From the NCBI GenBank assembly GCA_963794655.1, contig CAWCEV010000006.1, positions 496,001 through 560,000 on the forward strand: DNA of 64,000 nt. The letters run 5' to 3'. This DNA comes from Roseiarcus sp963794655. Lineage in GTDB: Bacteria; Pseudomonadota; Alphaproteobacteria; Rhizobiales; Beijerinckiaceae. The position numbers and the translations under genes are program-made. Below, one piece after another: positions 43,733 through 51,744 of the stretch (positions are counted from its first letter, which is position 1; each line of letters begins with the position of its first letter). The notes below the pieces were generated by a model. The model did not search any database and had not been told where the DNA came from. It saw only the letters and a program-made list of their open reading frames with translations.

Positions 43733-45405
43733 CTCATTTCATCAATCAGCGGGACGCGATCGTGACCGATGCGATTGACGGTCTCCTCGCCACTTCGCCG
43801 CCGGGGCTGGCGCGGCTTGATGGCTTTCCAAATGTCAAGGTTGTCGTTCGTGCCGATTGGGACCGGAGTAAGGTCGCGCTCGTTTCGGGGGGCGGCTCGG
43901 GGCACGAGCCGGCGCACGCCGGGTTCGTCGGCCGCGGCTCGCTCACGGCGGCGGTGTGCGGCGAGATCTTCGCTTCTCCGACTGTCGATGCCGTGTATGC
44001 GGCCATTATGGCGGTGACTGGCGACGAAGGATGCCTGTTGATCGTCAAGAACTACTCGGGCGACCGGCTCAATTTTGGCCTTGCGGCGGAGCGCGCGCGC
44101 GCTGCCGGACTGAAGGTCGAGATGGTCATCGTCGCCGACGATATTGCGCTTGAGGATTTTGCCCAGCCACGCGGCATTGCGGGCACGCTTTTCGTCCACA
44201 AGATTGCCGGGAGCGCCGCTGAGTCTGGGGCGAACCTCGAGACGGTAGCCGCCATCGCAACCCGCGTCGCGAGCGCGGCGAAGAGCCTTGGCATCGCGAC
44301 GACGACCTGTTCGATCCCCGGTCAGACCGGGCATGCGCGCCTCGGCGCCGGGCAGGCCGAGCTCGGGCTCGGAATTCACGGCGAGCCCGGAGTCGAGAGA
44401 ATCGATCTCCCGTCCGCCAGAGCGGTCGCGGAAATGATGGCGCAGAGACTTGGCCGGTTCGTCCCGCCGTCTGGCTCGCTCGCCCTTCTCATCAACAATC
44501 TGGGCGGCGCTCCGGATCTGGAAATGGCGGTCTTCGCCAAGGCTATCCTGGAAACGCCGCTTGGCGCGCGCGCTCAATTGGTTGTGGGACCGGCGCGCCT
44601 GATGACCGCCCTCGACATGAAGGGCGTCTCGATCTCGGTTCTGCCTGTCGACGATGAACTCGTCGACGCGCTGATGTCCGAATGCGACGCGCCCGCGTGG
44701 CCCTCTGTCGGGGGGACCCGCAAAATCGAGATCCTCGCTTCCGTCGCAGGGGCTCGTGGCGATGAGGCAATCGGGACGGACAATCCGCAAGCGCGTGCGA
44801 TGCTCGAGGCGATCTGCCGGGCCTTGCTCGAGCGAGAAGCCGAGCTCAATGCCCTCGACGCGAGAGTCGGCGACGGCGACACGGGAACAACCTTCGCCAC
44901 CGCGGCTCGAACAATTCTGGCTGCGATCGACTCCCTTCCGCTCAGTGACGCCGCCAAGATGTGTACGGCGCTCGCCGAACGGCTGTCAGGATCAATGGGC
45001 GGGTCGAGCGGCGTACTTCTGTCTATTCTCGCCGCTGCGACTGGCCATGCTCTGGGGACGGGAATGGAGTGGCCCTCAGCGTTGCGGGCCGGAACGGAGC
45101 GGATTAAGTTCTATGGCGGCGCAAATCGGGGCGACCGCACGATGCTTGATGCGTTGCTTCCCGCAGTCGAAACCCTGGAAGCGGGAGGCGACCTTGCCGC
45201 AGCGGCTGATGCGGCGCGCAGCGGCGCGGCCGCCACCGCCGGAATGACGAAGGCGCGCGCCGGCCGCTCGAGCTATCTTGCATCGAGGGACTTGGCCGGC
45301 GTCGCCGATCCGGGAGCGGCGGCGGTCGCCGCAGCCTTTGAGGCCGCGGCCGGGCATGCTCGAAATTTTGAAAATTCGTCGCCCACGCGGGGCGCATCGC
45401 AATGA
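43729..45405 (+). CDS. Dihydroxyacetone kinase, fused DhaK-DhaL (ATP-type Dak)
   Basis: 558 residues. An N-terminal DhaK domain (about 1-330) holds GGGSGHEPAHAGF and H217 in GLGIHGEPG, the His that binds the ketose covalently as a hemiaminal. The C-terminal DhaL domain (about 370-545) has ALDARVGDGDTGTTFATAA with the ATP/Mg aspartates and SMGGSSGVL. Fused enzymes use ATP directly and accept dihydroxyacetone or related trioses/tetruloses (erythrulose kinases share the layout). ATG 43729 overlaps the short upstream frame; ATG 43702 is the alternative. The next gene starts within an ATGA. Confidence 0.9.
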   Translation: MTHFINQRDAIVTDAIDGLLATSPPGLARLDGFPNVKVVVRADWDRSKVALVSGGGSGHEPAHAGFVGRGSLTAAVCGEIFASPTVDAVYAAIMAVTGDEGCLLIVKNYSGDRLNFGLAAERARAAGLKVEMVIVADDIALEDFAQPRGIAGTLFVHKIAGSAAESGANLETVAAIATRVASAAKSLGIATTTCSIPGQTGHARLGAGQAELGLGIHGEPGVERIDLPSARAVAEMMAQRLGRFVPPSGSLALLINNLGGAPDLEMAVFAKAILETPLGARAQLVVGPARLMTALDMKGVSISVLPVDDELVDALMSECDAPAWPSVGGTRKIEILASVAGARGDEAIGTDNPQARAMLEAICRALLEREAELNALDARVGDGDTGTTFATAARTILAAIDSLPLSDAAKMCTALAERLSGSMGGSSGVLLSILAAATGHALGTGMEWPSALRAGTERIKFYGGANRGDRTMLDALLPAVETLEAGGDLAAAADAARSGAAATAGMTKARAGRSSYLASRDLAGVADPGAAAVAAAFEAAAGHARNFENSSPTRGASQ

Positions 45406-46052
45406 CCGTCAAGCACGGAGAGACGGCGAGCCCGTCCGCCGTGATCGTGCGATTGGACGCCGAGCGCAAGCGAAGACTTGTCGCCGCGATCGCAAATAGC
45501 GTCATCGCCCATGTCGACGAGTTGACCGCGCTCGACTCTGCGATCGGCGACGGCGACCACGGCCATAATATGAAACGGGGATTTGAGGCGGTGTTGCAGG
45601 ACCTGGATGCGCTTTCCGGCATGAGCCTGCCAGATCTCGCAAAGGCCGTCGGCACGAAGCTGGTGACGAAGGTCGGCGGCGCTTCGGGTCCGCTCTACGG
45701 GACTTTGTTCTTGGCGCTGGCGAAAGAGCTTCCCGCGGAACCGTCGCGGACCGAAGCGGCAAAGGCGTTCGCCGCGGCGATTGGCGCCGTGAAGGCTCGC
45801 GGCAAGAGCGACACCGGCCAGAAGACGATGCTCGACGTGCTCGTTCCCGCCCATCAGGCCTTTGCCGCCGGGGAGGACCTCGCCGCCATCAAGGACATTG
45901 CGGCCTGCGCGGCGGCGGCGACCGTGCCGATGAGGGCGACGCGCGGGCGCGCGTCTTTTCTCGGCGATCGCTCGATCGGACATATGGATCCCGGCGCGCG
46001 TTCATCGTCGCTGATGATCGCGGCGCTATGCGAAGAGCTTGGAGACGACTGA
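45402..46052 (+). CDS. dhaL: Dihydroxyacetone kinase ADP-binding subunit DhaL
   Basis: 216-residue DhaL, the nucleotide-holding subunit that receives phosphate from DhaM and passes it to DhaK-bound dihydroxyacetone. The Mg-ADP motif is DSAIGDGDHGHNMKRGF, and KVGGASGPLYGTLF and KSDTGQKTMLDVL are also typical. It overlaps the upstream fused kinase by four bases and the DhaM gene by one. The presence of a separate DhaL beside a DhaL domain suggests two kinases, one ATP- and one PEP-driven. Confidence 0.92.
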   Translation: MTVKHGETASPSAVIVRLDAERKRRLVAAIANSVIAHVDELTALDSAIGDGDHGHNMKRGFEAVLQDLDALSGMSLPDLAKAVGTKLVTKVGGASGPLYGTLFLALAKELPAEPSRTEAAKAFAAAIGAVKARGKSDTGQKTMLDVLVPAHQAFAAGEDLAAIKDIAACAAAATVPMRATRGRASFLGDRSIGHMDPGARSSSLMIAALCEELGDD

Positions 46053-46438
46053 TGGCCAATGTCGGCATCGTCATCGTGTCCCATTCGCCCAAGGTTGCTG
46101 AAGGCGCCGCCGATATGGTGCGGCAGATGGTCGGTAACGAGGTCCCGCTCGCCTGGACGGGCGGCAATCCGGCCGGCGGTCTCGGGACAAGCTTCGAGGC
46201 GATCACCGACGCCATCGGGAGGGCCTGGTCGGATGCGGGCGTCGCCATTTTCGTCGATCTGGGTGGCGCCGAGACCAACAGCGAAATGGCGATCGAGATG
46301 TTGCCCGAGGACAAGCGCGGCTCTGTCGTGGTCTGCAACGCGCCGATCGTCGAGGGCGCGGTGATCGGCGCGACCGAGGCTTCAGGCGGCGCGAGCCTGG
46401 CCCTCGTGCGTCGCACGGCGGAGGAGTTGTCGGCGTGA
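46052..46438 (+). CDS. dhaM: PTS-dependent dihydroxyacetone kinase phosphotransferase subunit DhaM (EIIA-Man-like)
   Basis: 128 residues covering only the EIIA(mannose)-type domain. His11 in VIVSHSPKVAEGAADM is the phosphorylation site, and GTSFEAITDAI and FVDLGGAETNSEMAIEML follow. In E. coli DhaM also carries HPr and EI-like parts; here those are separate genes directly downstream. TGATG junction with dhaL. Confidence 0.92.
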   Translation: MANVGIVIVSHSPKVAEGAADMVRQMVGNEVPLAWTGGNPAGGLGTSFEAITDAIGRAWSDAGVAIFVDLGGAETNSEMAIEMLPEDKRGSVVVCNAPIVEGAVIGATEASGGASLALVRRTAEELSA

Positions 46439-46513
46439 TCGCTGCGGCGCGATTTGAAATTGTCCACGGCGTCCCGTCGCGGCGCGATTCGCCGAAGGGA
46501 TTGAGCCCCTCGC

Positions 46514-46840
46514 ATGGATGAGATCGTGGTGACTGGTTCGGCGCCGCTGACAAACTCGATCGGACTGCACGCCCGTCCGTCAGTTAAGCTCACCAAGCTC
46601 GCCAAGACTTTCAAAGCGCAGATCGATGTCGCGCTGACCGCGAATGGGCCCTGGGTAGACGCGAAGAGCATTGTCAAAGTTATGGCGGTGAAGGCGGCGA
46701 AGGGCTCTATCCTGCATTTTCGCGCCAAGGGACAGGACGCGATCCCGGCGCTCGCGGCGCTTCGCGAGCTGGTCGCGCACAACTTCTATGAGGACGAGCC
46801 GGATCTCTCCGACGGCGGTGTCGGGCGAGCCCATGGCTGA
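46514..46840 (+). CDS. HPr-like phosphocarrier protein
   Basis: 108 residues. His19 in SIGLHARPSVKLTKLAKTF is the phosphorylated residue, and KSIVKVMAVKAAKGSILHF is the helix-2 region. No regulatory Ser46-type motif is evident. It overlaps the Enzyme I gene by eight bases, so the pair is co-translated. It presumably carries phosphate from the adjacent Enzyme I to DhaM. The C-terminal tail (EDEPDLSDGGVGRAHG) is longer than in E. coli HPr. Confidence 0.9.
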   Translation: MDEIVVTGSAPLTNSIGLHARPSVKLTKLAKTFKAQIDVALTANGPWVDAKSIVKVMAVKAAKGSILHFRAKGQDAIPALAALRELVAHNFYEDEPDLSDGGVGRAHG

Positions 46841-48446
46841 GGTTCGCCTCACCGGTCGGCTCGCGTCGAGCGGATTTGCCGCTGGACCCATTGCGGTTCT
46901 CTCGGGGGTCGCTGCGACAGGCCGCACCGGCGGAGACCCGGAATCGGAAGCAGCCGCCCTTCGAGGCGCCGTGCTCGCGGCGATTCAACAGCTTTCGCAA
47001 CTCGCGGCTGGCGCAGAAGACGATGGCGCAGCTATCCTTGCTTTCCAGATCGCGATGCTGGAGGACGAGTCGCTTGCGGCTCCGGCCTTCGCGGCTATCG
47101 CCCGGGGAACAAGCGCCGATCAGGCTTGGCGCACGTCGCTTGACGCTGAAATCGCGGGCTATGAGACCGCCGATGACGAGCATTTCCGCGCCCGCGCCAG
47201 TGATCTGCGCGACATTCGCGATCGCGTGCTCGCAGCCCTGTCAAGCGTGGCGAGCGAGCCGAGCCTGCCTGCGGGCTCGATCGTGCTCGCGGAGGATCTG
47301 ACGCCCTCCGCCTTCCTCGCGACCGATTGGAGCAACGGCGGCGGCATCGTTCTGACACGCGGCAGCGCGTCCGGCCACGTTGCTATGCTCGCTCGCTCGC
47401 GTGGGGTTCCGATGATCGTCGGGATGGATCTCGATCTGGCGGACTTTGATGGACGCCACGAGGCTTTGATCGATGGCGAATTCGGAACGTTGTGCCTCGA
47501 TCCGGCGCCGGCAACCCGCAAGTCCTTCGCGGAGCGCGCCTCGGCGGCAAGCCGTCGCCAGGAAAGCGCCGAGTCCTTTCGGACGCGGCCGGCGATCACA
47601 CGAGACGGAACGCCGATCGCCGTTTTCGTCAACGTGGCGGATCCCGACGAGCTGGAGACGATCGATCCCGAAACATGCGACGGCATCGGGCTCGTGCGCA
47701 CCGAATTCCTTTTCTATCGTGCGGGCGAATTGCCGAACGAGGAAAGCCAGTATCGAGTCTATCGCCGGCTGGCCGAGTGGGCGCGCGGCAAACCTGTCAC
47801 AATCCGAACGCTCGACGCTGGAGCGGACAAGCCGATTCCCGGATTGACGATCGATGGCGAATCCAACCCGTTTCTGGGGATGCGCGGAATTCGTCTGTCG
47901 CTCGCCAAGCCCGAACCTTTTCGTGTGCAGCTGAGGGCCATCGCCCGGGCGGCGGTTCATGGCGCCGTCGAGGTGATGCTGCCGATGGTCTCCGTGCCGG
48001 ACGAGCTTGCCGCGGCGGGGCGATATCTCGATCAGGAGATCGAGGCGCTCACAACGGAGGGCGTTGCTTGCCGCCGGCCGCCGCTCGGCATCATGGTCGA
48101 GGTCCCGGCCGCCGCCATAACCGTCGAGCGTTTCGACGCAGACTTCTTCTCGATCGGCTCGAACGATCTTACGCAATATGTGATGGCGGCGGCGCGTGAC
48201 CTCGACGCGGTCGCAACGCTCAACGACCCGGCGAATCCCGCCGTCATGCGGCTGATTGCACAGGTCGCGGCGCACGGCGCGGCGATCGGCAGAAAGGTCA
48301 GCCTGTGCGGTGACGCTGGCGGCGAGCCAAGGCTCATCCGAACCCTCCTGAACGCCGGTCTGCGAGCCTTGTCGGTTGCCCCGACCGCGCTTGCGAGGAC
48401 CAAGGAGGCAATCGCAAGCGTCGACCTCAACGCGAGCACGCGATGA
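46833..48446 (+). CDS. PTS Enzyme I (phosphoenolpyruvate-protein phosphotransferase)
   Basis: 537 residues. The N-terminal phosphohistidine domain has H182 in LTRGSASGHVAMLARSRGVPMIVG. The PEP-binding barrel has GLVRTEFLFYRAGELPNEE, RTLDAGADKPI, NPFLGMRGIRLSL, PMVSVPDEL and the C-terminal SIGSNDLTQYVMAA plus SLCGDAGGEP, in which Cys is the catalytic acid. It lacks a GAF domain, so it is a plain EI rather than the nitrogen-PTS form. The cluster thus encodes a private EI-HPr-DhaM relay. Confidence 0.92.
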   Translation: MAEVRLTGRLASSGFAAGPIAVLSGVAATGRTGGDPESEAAALRGAVLAAIQQLSQLAAGAEDDGAAILAFQIAMLEDESLAAPAFAAIARGTSADQAWRTSLDAEIAGYETADDEHFRARASDLRDIRDRVLAALSSVASEPSLPAGSIVLAEDLTPSAFLATDWSNGGGIVLTRGSASGHVAMLARSRGVPMIVGMDLDLADFDGRHEALIDGEFGTLCLDPAPATRKSFAERASAASRRQESAESFRTRPAITRDGTPIAVFVNVADPDELETIDPETCDGIGLVRTEFLFYRAGELPNEESQYRVYRRLAEWARGKPVTIRTLDAGADKPIPGLTIDGESNPFLGMRGIRLSLAKPEPFRVQLRAIARAAVHGAVEVMLPMVSVPDELAAAGRYLDQEIEALTTEGVACRRPPLGIMVEVPAAAITVERFDADFFSIGSNDLTQYVMAAARDLDAVATLNDPANPAVMRLIAQVAAHGAAIGRKVSLCGDAGGEPRLIRTLLNAGLRALSVAPTALARTKEAIASVDLNASTR

Positions 48447-48877
48447 ACGACGCCTCAGGCCGCAACGGAAGAGCCGCTTGTGTCGAGGCTTACAAGTCGA
48501 TCCTGCGGAACGTGCTCGATCGGCGACCGTCCGGCACGCGGCAACGGCTGGCGACCGCGCTCGGCAAGAATCGAAGTTTCGTCACGCAGATTTCGAACCC
48601 CGCCTATTCGGTGCCGATTCCGGCGCCGCATCTCGAAATCATCTTTGAGGTCTGCCGGTTCTCCCCGGCCGACAAGAGCGCCTTCCTCGACGCATTCTCC
48701 CGCGCTCATCCCAATCGACACCTGCAAATCCGTAGCGGATCGAGCTTACGCAGCTTGAGGCTCGAAGTGTTCGACTTCGGCCGGGCAGAGAAGAACCGCG
48801 AGTTCGATGAGCTGGTGCGCGAAATGGCGCGACGCCTCTCCCGGCTAATTCAGCGTGACGATCGAGGCAATGAATGA
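48443..48877 (+). CDS. HTH-like protein of the dha cluster, probable regulator
   Basis: 144 residues. A helical N-terminal region (residues 10-65) has RQRLATALGKNRSFVTQISN, which reads like a helix-turn-helix. A short Pro-rich turn (PIPAPHLEIIFEVC) and an Asp/Arg-rich helical C-terminus follow. It overlaps the Enzyme I stop by four bases. It is the only candidate transcription factor within the clusters described here. I do not recognise a named family; a structural or adaptor role is possible. Confidence 0.55.
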   Translation: MNDASGRNGRAACVEAYKSILRNVLDRRPSGTRQRLATALGKNRSFVTQISNPAYSVPIPAPHLEIIFEVCRFSPADKSAFLDAFSRAHPNRHLQIRSGSSLRSLRLEVFDFGRAEKNREFDELVREMARRLSRLIQRDDRGNE

Positions 48878-48914
48878 AAGATTTGAATCCGGGGAGGGGC
48901 GTTGCGAGGGAAGG

Positions 48915-49898
48915 ATGAAGAAGTTTCTAAATGCGCACGAGACGCTGCTCGATGAAAGTCTCGATGGCTTCGCAGCAGCGCATGCGGACATCATCGTCGT
49001 CGGCGAGGAGCGGAAATTTGTTCGCCGTAGAACCCTGGCGCCGGGCAAGGTTGCGCTGATCTCGGGGGGCGGGTCCGGACACGAGCCGCTGCATGCAGGC
49101 TTCGTGGGCTACGGCATGCTGGACGCCGCCTGCCCAGGACAGATATTCACTTCGCCCACCCCTGACCAGATGGCGGTGGCGGTGGAAGCCGTCGACCAGG
49201 GCCCTGGCGTCGTCTTCATCGTCAAGAACTACGAAGGCGACGTGATGAACTTCGAGATGGCGGCGGAAATGACCGACGGTCGATGCACGACCATCGTCAT
49301 TGATGACGACGTCGCAGTCGAAACGTCGACCTATTCGACCGGCCGGCGCGGCGTCGCCGGCACGCTGATCGTCGAGAAAATCGTGGGCGCCGCCGCCGAG
49401 AAAGGCATGGGGCGAACAGATCTTCAGGCGCTGGGCCAAGCCGTCAACCGCCGGACGCGCTCGATGGGCGTCGCGTTGACGTCCTGCACTGTCCCGGCCG
49501 CGGGCAAGCCAAACTTCGATCTTGGCGCCGATGAGATGGAAATGGGCGTCGGCATTCACGGCGAGCCGGGGCGGCGCCGGGTAAAGCTCGCGCGGGCCGA
49601 CGACATCGCCGACGAGATGACAGCGGCGATCATGGGCGATCTCGGCAATCCCTCCGGGGGCGAAGCGCTGCTCCTGATCAACGGCTTCGGTGGCACGCCC
49701 CTGATCGAGCTCTATCTCATGTACAACGCGGCGCGGCGCCTGCTCGAGAAGCGCGGCTTGAGGATCGCGCGCTCGCTGGTTGGCAGTTTCGTCACTTCGC
49801 TCGATATGGCGGGATGCTCGATCACCGTGAGCCAGCTCGATCCAAAGACGACCGCGCTATGGGATCACCCGGTTCATACCGCGGCGCTCAGATGGTGA
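48915..49898 (+). CDS. dhaK: Dihydroxyacetone kinase substrate-binding subunit DhaK
   Basis: 327 residues, with GGGSGHEPLHAGFVGYG, VKNYEGDVMNFEMAAEM and the substrate-binding H215 in GVGIHGEPG. It lacks the DhaL part, so it is the stand-alone subunit that would work with DhaL and DhaM. ATG 48915 follows GAGGGAAGG. It comes after the HTH gene with a 37-base gap, unlike the packed genes before it. It is only moderately similar to the DhaK half of the fused enzyme. Confidence 0.91.
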   Translation: MKKFLNAHETLLDESLDGFAAAHADIIVVGEERKFVRRRTLAPGKVALISGGGSGHEPLHAGFVGYGMLDAACPGQIFTSPTPDQMAVAVEAVDQGPGVVFIVKNYEGDVMNFEMAAEMTDGRCTTIVIDDDVAVETSTYSTGRRGVAGTLIVEKIVGAAAEKGMGRTDLQALGQAVNRRTRSMGVALTSCTVPAAGKPNFDLGADEMEMGVGIHGEPGRRRVKLARADDIADEMTAAIMGDLGNPSGGEALLLINGFGGTPLIELYLMYNAARRLLEKRGLRIARSLVGSFVTSLDMAGCSITVSQLDPKTTALWDHPVHTAALRW

Positions 49899-49930
49899 AG
49901 TGAACTCGCGCCGGCTCCCAGCCGGTCGGC

Positions 49931-50314
49931 TTAAGCGCCGCGCCCGACCTCGACTGACGGAAAGCGCACGGAGAGAACGATCGTATCGCCGACGGCTTCC
50001 CAGGAGTGGACGACCTCGGGCCCGAAAATGACGTAGTCGCCTTTCGCCCGAAGCATGACCTCCTGTTGAGCGCCGTCGAGGTGGAAAGTCACCTTCAGGC
50101 TGCCTTCGAAAAGCACCGAGATGGTCGTGCCGTTCTTGTTGGCCCAGGGTTGAGCCCGCTTTTCTCCGTCGGGGTGGATGCCCCACTTCAGTTCGACATC
50201 GGTCTGATGCCGCAGCCCAAGCTCGGCTGGAACGAACTGACCGACAAACCATCCAGACCCGCCTGCCTGGTCGTCCTTCGCATTGCCGAAGTAGAAAGCC
50301 TTACTGTCGCCCAT
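49931..50314 (-). CDS. Cupin-fold small protein
   Basis: 127 residues. A jelly-roll shape is suggested by alternating strands around DVELKWGIHPDGEKRAQPW, TTISVLFEGSLKVTFHLDG, DYVIFGPEVVHSWEAVGDTIVLSVRFPS. His in GIHPDG, Glu in LFEGS and His in VVHSW could bind metal. It may be a sugar-binding or isomerising cupin of unknown role. It lies just after the dha cluster on the opposite strand, so a shared function is only a suggestion. Confident as a gene, not as a function. Confidence 0.75.
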   Translation of the reverse strand: MGDSKAFYFGNAKDDQAGGSGWFVGQFVPAELGLRHQTDVELKWGIHPDGEKRAQPWANKNGTTISVLFEGSLKVTFHLDGAQQEVMLRAKGDYVIFGPEVVHSWEAVGDTIVLSVRFPSVEVGRGA

Positions 50315-50387
50315 GGCCCTTCTTAATCAGCCGTCGACGACGGGCCAACCTGCAGCAGCAGGTTCGGGCAGCCTTGTTCGGCGATAA

Positions 50388-51683
50388 TCAGGTTCGCGGG
50401 CCCGGCAGCGACACGGGGCCGGATTCGGCGGTCAGGGGCCACTCCCTCGCCCTCGCGAGCGCCAGCCGCGCAAGCGGCATGGCGAGCGCGGTGCTGACCA
50501 GCGCCATGAGAACCATGGGTGCGAATATTCTCGGAGAGAGGATCTGGGCGTCGAGGAGAACCGAAAGAACAACCAGCTCTGTCAGCCCCTTTGCCTGCAG
50601 CAGCGATCCGAGAGCGAGACCAAAGGACCATCGTTCGCCAAAGATCCGCGCCGCCAGAGCTGCGCCTCCGATTATGCCGACGACGCCCACCGCCATTGCG
50701 ATGCCGAAGACCTGAAGCAGCACGGGAGAATTGAGATCGACCAGGGTCCGCATGCCGGTCAGGGTGAAGAAGAACGGCATCAAGAGCGCGACGGTCATGA
50801 CCTGCAGACGATGAAGAATAGGCTTGTGCAGGCTCGCCGGCATGATCGCCCCGACCACGAAAGCCCCGATGATGTAATGCAGCCCGAGGAGCTCGGTCGC
50901 GAGCCCGGAGAGGATGGTCGCGCCCCCCACAACGATCGCTCCCTGGGTCGTGACTGCCTCGTCGCCGTCATCGATCCGGCGCATCACCATCCGGGCAAGA
51001 ATCGGGCGCACGTGTCGAACCATCAGGAAGAGATAAATCGGCGCCAACGCCAATAGCCAAACGGCGGGCAAGCCGTGACCGGCGTGACCGGCGGCAGCGA
51101 CCGTTAGCAAAATGCCCAGCAGCACCCAGAGGGCGATGTCGTTGACGCCCGCCGCGCCGAGCGCGAGATGGCTGATGCGGTCGCCGAACAGGCCCATTTC
51201 GCCCAGGATTGCTGCGAGGACCGGCAGCGCCTTCATGCTGACGGCTATCGCCATCGCCGCCACGAACACGGCGGGGTTGACGCCGGGAAGGAGTTCCTCG
51301 GGATGGCGGGACAGGATCCAGGACGCGGCCACGCCGCCTAGAATCATCGGGCAGGCGATTGTCGCGACGGTCACCGGCCAAAACGCCCGATCCTTGCCGC
51401 TGAGGACCGTCGCGTCCAGATGCAGGCCGGAGATCAGGCCGAAAATGAGCACCGCCACCGTCGCGAGGCCAGACAGGGGCAGCAAGGCGCCAGGGCTTCC
51501 GAAGTATTGAAAGTAAGCCGGGGCAAGCTTGCCGAACACCGATGGGCCCAGGGCGATGCCGACCGTGATCTGCATCGTGACCAGGGGCATAATGCCCTTC
51601 ACCCGAGTTAGGCGCCGCAAAATTGCCGGAACGGCGACAATGACGAACGCCTGAAACAGGAAGATCGCACTCGGGGTCATCAA
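50388..51683 (-). CDS. CPA2-family cation:proton antiporter (KefB/NhaP-like)
   Basis: 431-residue membrane protein with about a dozen hydrophobic helices. Typical family features are the GIALGPSVFGKL and LIFGLISGLHLD start regions, AVSMKALPVLAAILGEMG and LGAAGVNDIALWVLLGILL, where the conserved Asn-Asp pair of CPA2 carriers is in place. No KTN/RCK domain follows, so it is an ungated exchanger. It probably exports Na+ or K+ for H+. No partner gene is nearby. Confidence 0.85.
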   Translation of the reverse strand: MMTPSAIFLFQAFVIVAVPAILRRLTRVKGIMPLVTMQITVGIALGPSVFGKLAPAYFQYFGSPGALLPLSGLATVAVLIFGLISGLHLDATVLSGKDRAFWPVTVATIACPMILGGVAASWILSRHPEELLPGVNPAVFVAAMAIAVSMKALPVLAAILGEMGLFGDRISHLALGAAGVNDIALWVLLGILLTVAAAGHAGHGLPAVWLLALAPIYLFLMVRHVRPILARMVMRRIDDGDEAVTTQGAIVVGGATILSGLATELLGLHYIIGAFVVGAIMPASLHKPILHRLQVMTVALLMPFFFTLTGMRTLVDLNSPVLLQVFGIAMAVGVVGIIGGAALAARIFGERWSFGLALGSLLQAKGLTELVVLSVLLDAQILSPRIFAPMVLMALVSTALAMPLARLALARAREWPLTAESGPVSLPGPRT

Positions 51684-51744
51684 CCGGAAGACCTCTTACG
51701 GGGACGCAGCGCCAAACGCTCCCGAAGACCGCTTTGAGACCAAC

